Below, in pieces: positions 25,608-34,618 of a stretch of DNA of 64,000 nucleotides. The notes beneath the pieces are model-generated. The model made no database searches. It had not been told where the DNA came from and saw nothing but the letters and a program-made list of their open reading frames with translations. Position 1 is the first letter of the stretch; every line of letters starts with the position of its first letter. Origin of the DNA: Weissella cibaria KACC 11862 (GTDB taxonomy: Bacteria; Bacillota; Bacilli; Lactobacillales; Lactobacillaceae); the NCBI RefSeq assembly GCF_000193635.1, contig NZ_AEKT01000031.1, positions 1 to 64,000 on the forward strand, read 5' to 3'. Made by a program: the position numbers and the translations under genes.

Positions 25608-28114
25608 ATCAGAAATGGCATAACATTCGGCGAGTTATGATTATCGCCGTCGCGTTTGTCGCGCTATTTGAATTAGGCGCTGTCATCAAACGCATGCCGT
25701 TAAAAATTTTGTTAGCAATTTTCGCTGAAATCCCGATTGGCCTATTAATTGGTATTTTCGTTATCGGTATCCTAACTGCCAGCGTCGGGGTTAGTTACAA
25801 TTGGGCCTATAAACGTCTGTTAACCCCTACAGATTCCAAGCATTATTGGCTATCAAGTTGGGTCGTTAATGCGTTTGATAATGCCTTTGGTGTAGCGGAT
25901 TTCGTCGTAACATGGTTGCAAGACCGCCTTTTCGATGATAACCGCACCGAACGCAGCGCAACCTTACATCGTGGTTGGTGGTTATCGACCAGTGGTTTGG
26001 CCGTTGTCAGCTTGCTAAGTCTTATCGCAACCGGCATCTACTGGTCACACACTGCCGTTGTCAATTACGCGCCTTGGCTGGTTGTTGCCGTCGCTTTACC
26101 ATTCATTGGGTTAATCGTCAGTCGCTTCCGTCATCGTGACAGCTTACCCTTCAGCGCTAGTGATTACGCCCGAATTTTCGCCGCGTCGTTAGCTACCTGG
26201 GTGGCTAACACAGCCGGTTTTCTATTGATCGGTGCTTTATTCCAAATGCCAATCGCCATCTGGTCAGTCATGCCATTATTCATCGCTGCCCGGACTTTTG
26301 GTATTGTGACACTCGTTCCTGGTGGTTGGGGAACGTTTGATATTTTCGCCTTTATCGGCCTGCAAACACTTGGGATGGACCCCGCTGTTATTTTCTTATG
26401 GATTCTGTTCTATCGTGTCGCTTACACAATTGTGCCGTTCATCATCGCGGTTATTATCGCCGCAACACGCGCACTCCGCGAAACCAACCATAAGTTCCGT
26501 GGTGTACCCAGCGTCATTGTGCGATCAATGCTGCAAAAAGCAGTGACCGTCTTACTCTACTTTTCAGGCATCACATTGATCATCGCTGGTGCCTTACCAG
26601 GGACATTACAATCGTTCCACCTATTGCAGCATCTCAGCCCATGGACATCGGGATTTTTGTTGCAAGTACCCAATATTTTCATCGGGTTCATGCTAATTAT
26701 CGCTGGCCGTGGCATTGCAAATAAGGTTAGTCGCGCGTACTGGCCAACGCTAATTTTGTTAGCTATTAGCTTTGGCTACGTTGCTGTTTCACACGAACAT
26801 ATGCAACCCTTAGTTTTACTTGGTGCGTTGTTCATTGGGACGTTATTCATCAAGCCAACGTTAACCCGGGTGCAATTCATTTACAGTTGGGAAAATCGAC
26901 TAGTTGACGGTGTCATCTACGGTGGGTTGTTTATTGCTTACCTCACCATTGGGGTCGCTAATCTGCCTGCCGTCTCACACCGTTTCCACGTGCGAACATC
27001 TGGGTTCTTCTTGGTCCCATCGTTGCACTGGTGGTTGATTGGATTCATCGCAATTGCGATTGTGAGCCTTGGTGTGCTTGGTTTTATCGCTTACATGCAA
27101 GGCCGCACGCAATTACTCGGTGAAGCCCTTGATGAGGAACGCGTCAATCAAGTACTGGCACGTGGTGATAATCACTACACCAACCTGATTTTCCTTGGTG
27201 ATAAGCGCTTATTCTACTACCGGCCCGACCAAAGCGAGACCGATACGGTGGCTATCCAATTCCGTTTGGTGAACAACAAGGCCGCCGTCATGAGTGATCC
27301 ATTTGGTGATAGTGCTGACTTCCAGGCCGCCTTGGCCGCCTTTATTAGCGAGGCCGACCGCCTTGGCTACACGCCAATTTTCTACGAGGTTTCCGAAAAG
27401 ATTGCCATGATGGTGCACGAATTCGGCTATAATTTTATGAAACTTGGAGAAGAAGCGTGGGTTGATACACCATCATTCAAGACAGCTGGTAAGAAATTCG
27501 CGAATATCCGTAGTGAAATCAATCAAGCAACTGCCGCTGGCTTCACATACGAAGTGTTGCAGCCACCATTTTCAGACGCCTTGTTGCAAGAATTGCGCCA
27601 AATTTCTGACGAATGGTTGCACGGTCGTGAAGAAAAGGGTTACTCGCTTGGATTCTTCGACAACCACTACTTGCAACGTGGCGGTATCGGCGTCTTAAAG
27701 GCACCTGATGGCCACATCGTCGCCTTTGCAACCCTGGTTACGTCTGAAACTGAAAATCAAATGACCGTTGATTTGATGCGTTTCACAAGCGAATCACCCA
27801 ACGGAACGATGGATGTGCTATTCGTAAAGACATTCGAGTATGCGCGTGACGCTGGTTACAACACGTTTAATTTGGGGATGTCACCCCTATCAAACGTGGG
27901 ACTCCACGAACAAAGTTTCATCCGTGAGCGCGTTGCTAATTTGATTTATCAATTCGGTTCAAAGATTTATTCATTCGAGGGTCTCCGTCATTACAAGCAC
28001 AAATTTGCGAGTGATTGGCAGCCTTACTACATCGGTTATTCAAACCATTCAAACATCGCCTTTGTCATGATTGCGTTGTTGTTGATTGATAACCCGGGTG
28101 TTGATTTAGATTAA
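25604..28114 (+). CDS. mprF: Phosphatidylglycerol lysyltransferase / flippase
   Basis: An 836-residue bifunctional protein of normal MprF length. The first about 490 residues hold some fourteen membrane segments forming the flippase and synthase membrane part, including VPGGWGTFD near residue 243. The cytosolic C-terminal DUF2156 domain (about residues 510-820) transfers lysine or another amino acid from tRNA to phosphatidylglycerol, lowering envelope charge and resistance to cationic peptides. AAGGAG precedes the ATG and a strong terminator follows. Confidence 0.92.
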   Translation: MNQKWHNIRRVMIIAVAFVALFELGAVIKRMPLKILLAIFAEIPIGLLIGIFVIGILTASVGVSYNWAYKRLLTPTDSKHYWLSSWVVNAFDNAFGVADFVVTWLQDRLFDDNRTERSATLHRGWWLSTSGLAVVSLLSLIATGIYWSHTAVVNYAPWLVVAVALPFIGLIVSRFRHRDSLPFSASDYARIFAASLATWVANTAGFLLIGALFQMPIAIWSVMPLFIAARTFGIVTLVPGGWGTFDIFAFIGLQTLGMDPAVIFLWILFYRVAYTIVPFIIAVIIAATRALRETNHKFRGVPSVIVRSMLQKAVTVLLYFSGITLIIAGALPGTLQSFHLLQHLSPWTSGFLLQVPNIFIGFMLIIAGRGIANKVSRAYWPTLILLAISFGYVAVSHEHMQPLVLLGALFIGTLFIKPTLTRVQFIYSWENRLVDGVIYGGLFIAYLTIGVANLPAVSHRFHVRTSGFFLVPSLHWWLIGFIAIAIVSLGVLGFIAYMQGRTQLLGEALDEERVNQVLARGDNHYTNLIFLGDKRLFYYRPDQSETDTVAIQFRLVNNKAAVMSDPFGDSADFQAALAAFISEADRLGYTPIFYEVSEKIAMMVHEFGYNFMKLGEEAWVDTPSFKTAGKKFANIRSEINQATAAGFTYEVLQPPFSDALLQELRQISDEWLHGREEKGYSLGFFDNHYLQRGGIGVLKAPDGHIVAFATLVTSETENQMTVDLMRFTSESPNGTMDVLFVKTFEYARDAGYNTFNLGMSPLSNVGLHEQSFIRERVANLIYQFGSKIYSFEGLRHYKHKFASDWQPYYIGYSNHSNIAFVMIALLLIDNPGVDLD

Positions 28115-28151
28115 AAAAATGCGTCCTCCTACAGCTAGGGGGACGCATTTT
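28112..28151. terminator. Bidirectional terminator
   Basis: AAAAAAATGCGTCC.CC and GGGGACGCATTTTT pair between mprF and the convergent prenyltransferase gene. Confidence 0.85.
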
Positions 28152-28167
28152 TCGTCTATATCAATTA

Positions 28168-29061
28168 TTAAATAAATAAACCAATCACCAACCCAATGGC
28201 CAACGTCACTGAGATCACAACAGCGTTCTTAATGGCTTGTGGGAAATTAGGCTTAATTGGGTTCGCTTGAAAGGCCCGGGTGTTTTTGCGCACAATCGGG
28301 AATGATACCAACGCCAACAAAGCCGGCCATGGCAAAATACCCAATACAACTGACAAAATCAACATGAAATATCCGGCTAAATAAATCCAACCAAACAACT
28401 TAACTGCGCGATCTTTACCCAAATGCCAAACCAATGTGTGGCGATTTTCAGCAAGGTCTTCTTCGTAGTCACCGATGTTGTTTGCCAACATAATGTCACC
28501 AATTGCGAACCATGAAATTGCTGACGCTACGATAGCGTGTAACAGCAATTCCCCGTTAAAGACTGGCGCTACATTGACGTATGTCGCACTCAAGAAAATC
28601 AAGTACCCCATCGTCAAACCAGAGGCCAATTCACCGAATGGCGTTCGTGATAATGGTAGTGGCGTACCAGCATACCAGTACGCAACCGCAAAACCAATCA
28701 GCCCCATAATCAACAATGGTATACCTGTCTGCGTAACCAACCAAAGGCCACCGACGACCACAATTAACACAAGACCGATTAACGTCGTCCAACCTTCGCG
28801 GGGAGTAATCCCACCCGATCCAACGATATTGTTCACACCGTTCTTCCACTCGTCACTGGTTGCTGATTTAAAGTCCTGCAGATTATTCCAAACATTCACC
28901 CCCATCTGCAATGCAAAGGCGACAATCACAAAGACAATTGCTGGCACTGCATTCATGTGGTGATACGTATTTGCCGCGTACAAATTACCCAAGATTAAGG
29001 GTAAAGCGCTAGCGACTAATGATTGAATTTCAACGAACTTCAACCATGTTTTCAAAGTCAT
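28168..29061 (-). CDS. menA: UbiA-family prenyltransferase, MenA-like
   Basis: A 297-residue integral membrane prenyltransferase. The first aspartate-rich region reads NNLQDFKSATSDEWKNG (near residue 55) and the second NNIGDYEEDLAENRHTL (near residue 190), as in 1,4-dihydroxy-2-naphthoate octaprenyltransferase, which makes demethylmenaquinone. No other menaquinone gene is in the window, so it may use imported dihydroxynaphthoate. The ATG at 29061 follows GGAGG; the longer frame lacks a ribosome site. Confidence 0.82.
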   Translation of the reverse strand: MTLKTWLKFVEIQSLVASALPLILGNLYAANTYHHMNAVPAIVFVIVAFALQMGVNVWNNLQDFKSATSDEWKNGVNNIVGSGGITPREGWTTLIGLVLIVVVGGLWLVTQTGIPLLIMGLIGFAVAYWYAGTPLPLSRTPFGELASGLTMGYLIFLSATYVNVAPVFNGELLLHAIVASAISWFAIGDIMLANNIGDYEEDLAENRHTLVWHLGKDRAVKLFGWIYLAGYFMLILSVVLGILPWPALLALVSFPIVRKNTRAFQANPIKPNFPQAIKNAVVISVTLAIGLVIGLFI

Positions 29062-29679
29062 GCTCAAAACCTCCAAAAAGTTTTTCCGATAGTTCAGCTT
29101 ACCCGAAGAACGGCATTGTCGCAAGAATTATACCGCTAAATAATAAGTAGGGTAGGGGTGCGTTGGGATGCATCGCGAAAATTGTATATAGCAAGAAGTT
29201 GCTATATAGGCAAAAGGGGCACACTTTACACGTGTTACATGTTACAGATCGATAAACAGGGCATTCACCTAAATTTGTAAAAAATTTTCATATTTTCAAC
29301 TTCCGGCGGCCCCCGAATAACTCCCCATGCCGTTTGTATGCTTATACATTTTTATGCATATCGCCAATCGGCTATTTATGCATTACGGACTAAACACGCG
29401 AAAATCGCGTGGCCAAGTTTAGTCCAACGTCCTTACTGTTTGTTAATTGTCACATCCCAACTGACGATTTTTTGCCTACTATTTTTCTAAACATCTGCTC
29501 GACAAATCAACACTAAAAAACCAACACAATCAATCAGCAAGTTGCGTAATTGATTGTGTTGGTTTGATGGCATCTATTTGGCAGTGTCGGTTAGCATCTG
29601 CGCAAACACCCCAATTTCAATTCATCGCCTTCTCAACCATCCCCATCCTGCCAGCAAACCAGCGAAATGGTATACCTAA
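29062..29679. other. 618-bp gap without a supported gene
   Basis: No credible open frame is present. It holds a small inverted repeat at 29187-29208 (ATATAGCAA/TTGCTATAT), a composite hairpin at 29387-29425 (outer arms GGACTAAAC/GTTTAGTCC around CACGCGA/TCGCGTG) and a 14-bp terminator stem at 29514-29565. Base composition is more AT-rich than neighbouring genes. It could hide a small RNA or a decayed element. Confidence 0.5.
29514..29565 (-). terminator. Terminator, probably of the acylphosphatase gene
   Basis: CCAACACAATCAAT and its complement pair over 14 bp, followed by a T-run on the minus strand. It lies 115 bp after the acylphosphatase stop. Confidence 0.75.
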
Positions 29680-29952
29680 TTAAATGGCTTTAAATACATG
29701 ACGCGACGCATCAACTGGAATGATTTCTGACTCCACTGAATCAACGCGCCCATAGGGGGATGGCGACACTTTAACACCGTTAACAAAATCTATCATCACC
29801 GTTTCGTCAGCCTGCGCTTCAATTCGAACTGATCCATCTGACGCATTCCAAACGACCCCTGTCACACCCAATTTATCCGCCAATTGCTTTGTAAAGTAGC
29901 GAAAGCCAACCCCTTGAACGCGGCCTCGCACAATCACTTTTTTCGCTATCAT
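29680..29952 (-). CDS. acyP: Acylphosphatase
   Basis: A 90-residue enzyme of standard length that hydrolyses acyl phosphates. GRVQGVGFRYF (residues 10-20) holds the phosphate loop and catalytic arginine, and VVWNASDGSV (33-42) holds the catalytic asparagine. It lies downstream of the binding-protein gene but separated from it by a terminator. Confidence 0.9.
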   Translation of the reverse strand: MIAKKVIVRGRVQGVGFRYFTKQLADKLGVTGVVWNASDGSVRIEAQADETVMIDFVNGVKVSPSPYGRVDSVESEIIPVDASRHVFKAI

Positions 29953-29981
29953 CGTCCTTTACCTCATCTGAAAAACGACAC

Positions 29982-30017
29982 AAAAAATCCCACGGGATAC
30001 GTGTATCTTGTGGGATT
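29982..30017 (-). terminator. Terminator of the first binding-protein gene
   Basis: AATCCCAC and GTGGGATT pair and a T-run follows on the minus strand. Confidence 0.8.
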
Positions 30018-30032
30018 AATTATAGCCTTTAA

Positions 30033-30830
30033 TTACTTCTTAGTCGTCAAATCTGTATCGAAATACTTCTCAGACAACTTCTTCATCGTACCATCCTTCA
30101 ACAAAGCCTTTTCCGCCTTTGTGATGGCCTTGGCCAACTTCTTGTCCTTCTTGTTCAACATTGGTGCGGCCGTCGTCTCGCCCAAAGCCTTAGTTACCTT
30201 AGCTTGCAAATCCGTCTTTGGGTGGGCCTTCTTGTAAACGCCCCATGAATCTTGTGAGTTCAGTGTCACATCAGCCTTACCTGAATCAACCAAATCCAAC
30301 GCTTCCGCAAAACCAGGCGCTGAAACAATCTTGGCCCCCTTCTTTTGGGCCGTTTGACCAAAGTCTGATGACGCCGTTTGTGCAGCCTTCTTCCCCTTCA
30401 AATCTGAAGCGTTCTTGATGTCTGACCCCTTCTTTGTGATCATGACAGAATCTGTGTACAAGTATGCTTGCGCAAATGTGTACGCCTTCTTACGTTCTGG
30501 GTTAATTGACATGTTGTTAAAGACCACATCATACTTCTTGGCATTCAAACCAGCCACCAATGAATCGAATTTCGTTTGCACGAAGACTGGCTTAAGCTTC
30601 ATTTCCTTAGCTACAGCCTTAACCAATTCCACTTCAAACCCAGTTAACTTACCAGACTTATTACGGTATGAGAAAGGTGCATACGTACCTTCCAAACCAA
30701 CCGTCAACTTGCCCTTCGTGTGCACGCTGCCCTTGTATGCAGCTGCAGACGCTGTCAGTGTTGGTACGGCAACACCACCGATAACCCCAGCTGCGACAAG
30801 CGCAACGGTCGTCTTCATCATCTTATTCAT
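30033..30830 (-). CDS. Amino-acid ABC transporter substrate-binding protein
   Basis: A 265-residue family-3 solute-binding protein (cystine/polar amino-acid type), with GLEGTYAPFSYR near residue 45 and VVFNNMSINPERKKAY near 100. The signal peptide ends TLTASAAA and fits signal peptidase I; there is no lipobox cysteine, which is unusual for a Gram-positive binding protein. It probably feeds the divergent permease/ATPase pair at 32.3 kb. Its 5' leader (30831-31020) is highly structured. Confidence 0.87.
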   Translation of the reverse strand: MNKMMKTTVALVAAGVIGGVAVPTLTASAAAYKGSVHTKGKLTVGLEGTYAPFSYRNKSGKLTGFEVELVKAVAKEMKLKPVFVQTKFDSLVAGLNAKKYDVVFNNMSINPERKKAYTFAQAYLYTDSVMITKKGSDIKNASDLKGKKAAQTASSDFGQTAQKKGAKIVSAPGFAEALDLVDSGKADVTLNSQDSWGVYKKAHPKTDLQAKVTKALGETTAAPMLNKKDKKLAKAITKAEKALLKDGTMKKLSEKYFDTDLTTKK

Positions 30831-31034
30831 GTCTATAATCTCCTAATGCTATCCCGCTGCCCCAATTAACAGCGTCGATCCCAAACTTATTGTTACGACT
30901 GAAACGCTGACTGCGACATTTAGTCGCATCCACCAAAATCGTTTTGCATAACGCACCTGTGATACCCGCATCATTCTCTTCTCTTTCTACTAGCTGAAAC
31001 AGAATGATACGCGTATCCCATTTTTCATACAAAC
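30831..31034 (-). promoter_or_regulatory. Structured leader of the first binding-protein gene
   Basis: The minus-strand leader contains nested pairing (GATAC then ATCATTCT with AGAATGAT then GTATC, 30970-31018), a GCGAC/GTCGC hairpin, and CAGCGT/ACGCTG enclosing about 30 nt, before AGGAGA and the start. No terminator is seen and no known riboswitch class fits. It may be a translational control element; the function is open. Confidence 0.4.
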
Positions 31035-31085
31035 AAAAAAGGAGTTGTTTCGGTCATTTACAAATAATAACCAAAACAACTCCTA
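31035..31085 (-). terminator. Terminator of the second binding-protein gene
   Basis: AGGAGTTGTTT.GGT and ACC.AAACAACTCCT pair, followed by a T-run on the minus strand. Confidence 0.8.
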
Positions 31086-31135
31086 AATTGCAAATCAGCG
31101 AACCGATATGCTCACGGTCATATCTTTAATTCGTC

Positions 31136-31955
31136 TTACTTTGTTGGCTTGTGGCTGTAATCAGCTTCCAAGTACTTAACTGAGATCTTCTTCATCTCGC
31201 CGTCCTTGCGCATCTTTGCCTCAGCCTTTGTAACAGCCTTATCCAAAGCCGTCGCCTTCTTGTTCATCATTGGTGCAGCACCCGTTACAGGCATGTACTT
31301 AGCTGGTGACTTAATAGCAACCAACTTCGTCTCTGGGTGTTCCTTCTTGTAAACACTCCATGCCGCAGCATCGTTCAACGTTGCATCAGCCTTACCGTTC
31401 TCAACTGTCGCAACTGCTTCAGCAAATCCAGGTACGGCAACGTTGGTTGAACCCAACTTTTCAGCGTACTTCACATAGTTTCCAACTGCTGATTGGGCAG
31501 TCTTCTTACCCTTGATATCTGTCACAGACTTGATACCAGAGTCCTTCTTCGTGACAACCACACCACCAGTGTAAATGTACTTAGAACCATAACGGAACAA
31601 CTTCATGCGTTCCTTATTAGGTGCCATGTCATTCAAAATGATGTCGTACTTGTTAGCACGAAGCCCCTCAACCAATGAGTCCCACTTTGTTGGTACAAAG
31701 ACCACCTTAAGACCCATCTTCTTACCAATTGCCTTGGCCATATCGACGTCGATACCTTCCAAATTACCGTTCTTAGCACGGTATGAGTAAGGTGCGTACG
31801 TACCTTCCAAACCAACAGTTAGTTGATCCTTGTGAACGAGGCCAAGGTCTTTTGTTGTATCCGCATTAGCGATTACACACCCCGGCGCTCAACATTGTTC
31901 CTGCTGCAAATACTGCAGCGGCTAGCTTAATCCCATTAAAGCTGTGCTTGTGCAT
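31136..31955 (-). pseudogene. Frameshifted amino-acid substrate-binding protein
   Basis: A second family-3 binding protein, similar throughout to the one at 30.0 kb (GLEGTYAPYSYR, NDMAPNKERMKLF). From the ATG at 31955 the signal peptide reads MHKHSFNGIKLAAAVFAAGT, then a one-base excess in the run at about 31875-31883 leads to a stop after CNR. Removing one base restores AGVVIANADTTKDLGL joined to the mature part. A strong promoter precedes it, so decay is recent, or it is an assembly error. As in the paralogue, no lipobox is present. Confidence 0.8.
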
Positions 31956-31989
31956 AATATCTTACGCCACCTTTCAAAGTATGAGCAAA

Positions 31990-32018
31990 ATCATAACCCG
32001 TTCTCAAATCGTTGTCAA
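31990..32018 (-). promoter_or_regulatory. Promoter of the frameshifted binding-protein gene
   Basis: On the minus strand: TTGACA, 17 nt, TATGAT. A near-consensus promoter in front of a broken gene. Confidence 0.75.
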
Positions 32019-32069
32019 ACTGTTTTGTCATAGAATTTTAATTGCCAGGGAAATTTCATCCTAAAACGC

Positions 32070-32098
32070 TTGCAATAAGTCAGCGAAATCTCTACAAT
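32070..32098 (+). promoter_or_regulatory. Promoter of the ABC permease leader
   Basis: TTGCAA, 17 nt, TACAAT. Predicted RNA starts near 32105, about 40 nt before the leader peptide. Confidence 0.7.
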
Positions 32099-32143
32099 GG
32101 ACACATATTAAAGTCGTAAAAAAACGAAAGGACCGTTCCCATC

Positions 32144-32206
32144 ATGATGTCAGTTAACACACAAATCACTGTTGCTTGCATCAGCCTAGCGCGCTTATCG
32201 CGGTAG
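32144..32206 (+). CDS. Leader peptide with a single cysteine codon
   Basis: Twenty codons, MMSVNTQITVACISLARLSR, preceded by AAAGGA. The Cys codon (32177-32179) lies just before segment 1 of the attenuator, which is itself coded within ISLARL. A ribosome delayed at Cys would leave most of segment 1 free, whereas one reaching the stop would cover it. The transporter downstream is of the cystine/polar amino-acid type, so cysteine sensing is the favoured reading. Arginine codons are also present but lie within segment 1. Confidence 0.65.
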   Translation: MMSVNTQITVACISLARLSR

Positions 32207-32299
32207 GTCGTTTTGGTGAACTAATCATTTCGATGAACCAGTGAGAGCGTGCTAGGCATTCCTGTCGAAACAGAAATTAGCCTGCGCGCTCTTTTTTTG
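32184..32299 (+). promoter_or_regulatory. Leader-peptide transcription attenuator of the ABC transporter
   Basis: Segment 1 (GCCTAGCGCGCT, 32184-32195) pairs perfectly, with one G-U, to AGCGTGCTAGGC (32246-32257). The same segment 2, extended 5' as AGAGCG, pairs over 13 bp with GCCTGCGCGCTCT (32280-32292), followed by seven T. The two pairings exclude each other, giving antiterminator and terminator forms. Confidence 0.8.
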
Positions 32300-32327
32300 C
32301 GCCCAAACATCCAGAAAGGGAATCATC

Positions 32328-33029
32328 ATGTTTGAATTTATCGCTACTTATGCCCCACAATTAATTGTGGCTGGAATTAAGTACACCGTGCCACTTGCAC
32401 TTATTTCATTTGTTTTTGCCGTTATCATTGCCGCCTTAGTTGCCGTGTTACGTTCATACGTGCCACACGCAACGGGCATCAAGTCAATTGGTTGGCGCAT
32501 CCTCAAGTTTATCTTGTGGTTCTACGTCTGGCTGTTCCGTTCAACGCCAATGCTAGTCCAACTGTTCGTGGTCTTCTATGGTTTGCCAAAGCTTGGTATT
32601 AGCTGGTTGTCACCTTCAGGCTGGGCGGCAGCTGTGTGGGTATTGTCATTGAATACGGCTGCCTACGCATCTGAAGCCATTCGTGCGGCAATCACCTCAA
32701 TTCCAGATACACAACGTGAAGCTGGGGCGGCACTCGGTATGACGGATGCCCAAATTTTCATTCGCATCATCTTGCCACAAGCTGCACGTATTTCAATTCC
32801 AACCTTGGCCAACTCATTCATTTCATTGGTTAAGGATACGTCTTTGGCATCTGTCGTGACCATTGTCGAGATGTTCTACCTCTCACAACAATTGGCCGCA
32901 ACCAACTTCGAGCCTTTGCAAATGTACTTGCTCGTCGCTGCCATCTACGCAATTTTCGTTTCAATCTTGTCGATCCCACAACACTACATCCAACGTTGGG
33001 CCGACCGTTTCGTAAAGGTACAGGGGTAA
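32328..33029 (+). CDS. Amino-acid ABC transporter permease
   Basis: A 233-residue permease of the polar amino-acid/cystine family, with about five membrane segments. The ATPase-coupling EAA loop is EAGAALGMTDAQIFIRIILPQA (near residues 143-164), and the upstream FRSTPMLVQL block is typical. It starts 29 bp after the attenuator U-run and is followed, 6 bp on, by its ATPase. Confidence 0.9.
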   Translation: MFEFIATYAPQLIVAGIKYTVPLALISFVFAVIIAALVAVLRSYVPHATGIKSIGWRILKFILWFYVWLFRSTPMLVQLFVVFYGLPKLGISWLSPSGWAAAVWVLSLNTAAYASEAIRAAITSIPDTQREAGAALGMTDAQIFIRIILPQAARISIPTLANSFISLVKDTSLASVVTIVEMFYLSQQLAATNFEPLQMYLLVAAIYAIFVSILSIPQHYIQRWADRFVKVQG

Positions 33030-33035
33030 TTCATT

Positions 33036-33776
33036 ATGTTGAAGTTAGAACACATTGATAAGCAATACGCAGAACACCACGCCTTGAAGGACATCAACGT
33101 AACGTTCAATCCACATGAGACGACCGTTATCGTTGGTCCATCAGGTTCAGGAAAGTCAACCTTGTTGCGTTCTTTGAACTTGTTGGAGCACCCCGATTCA
33201 GGTTTGTATACGATTGACGATCGCACAATTGATTTGAGCCAACCGGTTACGACGGATACGTTGTTATGGGTACGACGCAAGACGGGGATGGTTTTCCAGC
33301 AACCTCGCATGTTCGATCACCTAACCATCCTTGGCAACATTATCGAAGCACCTGTTCACGTGCTGAAGCAAAAGAAAGCTGATGCCACTAAGAAGGCTCA
33401 CGAATTACTGCAAGCCGTTGATTTGGATAACACAGCTGACCGTTACCCTTACCAACTTTCCGGTGGGCAAACACAACGTGTGGCCATCGCCCGCGCTTTG
33501 GCCATGGAACCCGACTACTTGTTGTTGGATGAACCAACATCTGCTTTGGATCCTGAATTAGAAGCCCAAGTTTTGCGTGTATTGAATGGATTGGCCAAGG
33601 AAGACCAATCAATGATTATCGTGACGCACAACATGGAATTTGCCCGTGAAGCAGCTGACCGCATGTTGTTCCTAGAAGATGGTGAAATTGTCTTCGACGG
33701 TACACCTGCTGAATTCTTCAGCGAACCAACCGATCGTATTAAGCACTTCTTGAATGCGTTCAAATTCGAAAATTAA
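33036..33776 (+). CDS. Amino-acid ABC transporter ATP-binding protein
   Basis: A 246-residue ATPase with Walker A GPSGSGKST (near residue 33), signature LSGGQ (near 145), Walker B YLLLDEPTSAL (near 165) and the switch histidine in VTHNM (near 200). It powers the adjacent permease with the divergent binding protein(s). The operon ends in a strong terminator. Confidence 0.92.
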   Translation: MLKLEHIDKQYAEHHALKDINVTFNPHETTVIVGPSGSGKSTLLRSLNLLEHPDSGLYTIDDRTIDLSQPVTTDTLLWVRRKTGMVFQQPRMFDHLTILGNIIEAPVHVLKQKKADATKKAHELLQAVDLDNTADRYPYQLSGGQTQRVAIARALAMEPDYLLLDEPTSALDPELEAQVLRVLNGLAKEDQSMIIVTHNMEFAREAADRMLFLEDGEIVFDGTPAEFFSEPTDRIKHFLNAFKFEN

Positions 33777-33784
33777 ATTGACTG

Positions 33785-33817
33785 AAAAGAGCACTCGCGG
33801 TAGCGAGTGCTCTTTTT
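33785..33817 (+). terminator. Terminator of the amino-acid ABC operon
   Basis: AAAAGAGCACTCGC pairs with GCGAGTGCTCTTTT, loop GGTA. Confidence 0.9.
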
Positions 33818-33859
33818 GTTGTTAACGTGTCAGTCTGTCACGCAAACCAATACGGCTAA

Positions 33860-34618
33860 CTATTTTGCGTCGTTAAACTTGGCAAACAGGCCATAAATAC
33901 CGGCAACCATCAGCACATAAAGCACAATAGCGACAACTGTATCTAGCCATTCTGCGTCACCTACCATTGGTGACAAGAAGTCAACGGACGCTGACATCAC
34001 AACCGAAAATACAGCCAAGCCAATAAACAAAACCATCGCTGTAATCGTGACATTTGCCCAGTGTGATGATACTGATAGGAAACGGCTCATCCCCAGATTG
34101 GCGGCCAGGCCAATAATATTAACCAATAGAAACAAGCCAATCATGACAAACACTGTGCCAAGAACAACTTTCCCAATAATTGGCATCACTTCTGACACAT
34201 TTTGCGGATTAAATCCGACAAATTTCGCATTTACGAACGGTTTAACAATCGCCATGTACACAAGCAACATTGCAAAATAAAGAATAGCGTTCACCATCGG
34301 CACTAAAAAACGAACCAGCAAATTTGTCGTAAAAAAACGGCGTTTCGAGACTGGCAGCAGGACAAAATGGGCGTCTTGCCAAGATAAAACGGCCTGCTTT
34401 AACGCCAGCAACCCATAGACAAAATAGAAGAATCCCAGAATTATCAGACCTTGTGTCACAATCGTCCAAACCATGTGGCCAACAGATTGGCCCCACTGTG
34501 CATGAATAATTGCCACAGCTACCAGCACCATAATACCGGCATAGATTTTCAACACCTGCCACAACGGCCGGTAACTATCTGCAATTATTAATTTCACTAA
34601 TTGTTTTGTTGATGTCAT
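33860..34618 (-). CDS. ABC-2 type permease subunit
   Basis: A 252-residue membrane protein with about six hydrophobic segments and no other recognised motif. It overlaps the stop of the ATPase gene by 4 bp and forms an ytrA-like operon: GntR regulator, ATPase, permease. In Bacillus the analogous systems respond to cell-wall antibiotics; that role is inferred here. Confidence 0.8.
   Translation of the reverse strand: MTSTKQLVKLIIADSYRPLWQVLKIYAGIMVLVAVAIIHAQWGQSVGHMVWTIVTQGLIILGFFYFVYGLLALKQAVLSWQDAHFVLLPVSKRRFFTTNLLVRFLVPMVNAILYFAMLLVYMAIVKPFVNAKFVGFNPQNVSEVMPIIGKVVLGTVFVMIGLFLLVNIIGLAANLGMSRFLSVSSHWANVTITAMVLFIGLAVFSVVMSASVDFLSPMVGDAEWLDTVVAIVLYVLMVAGIYGLFAKFNDAK

Noticed and set aside
30823-31032. 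69-codon minus-strand frame upstream of the first binding protein
   Set aside because: It overlaps the binding-protein start, has no ribosome site and runs across structured leader RNA.
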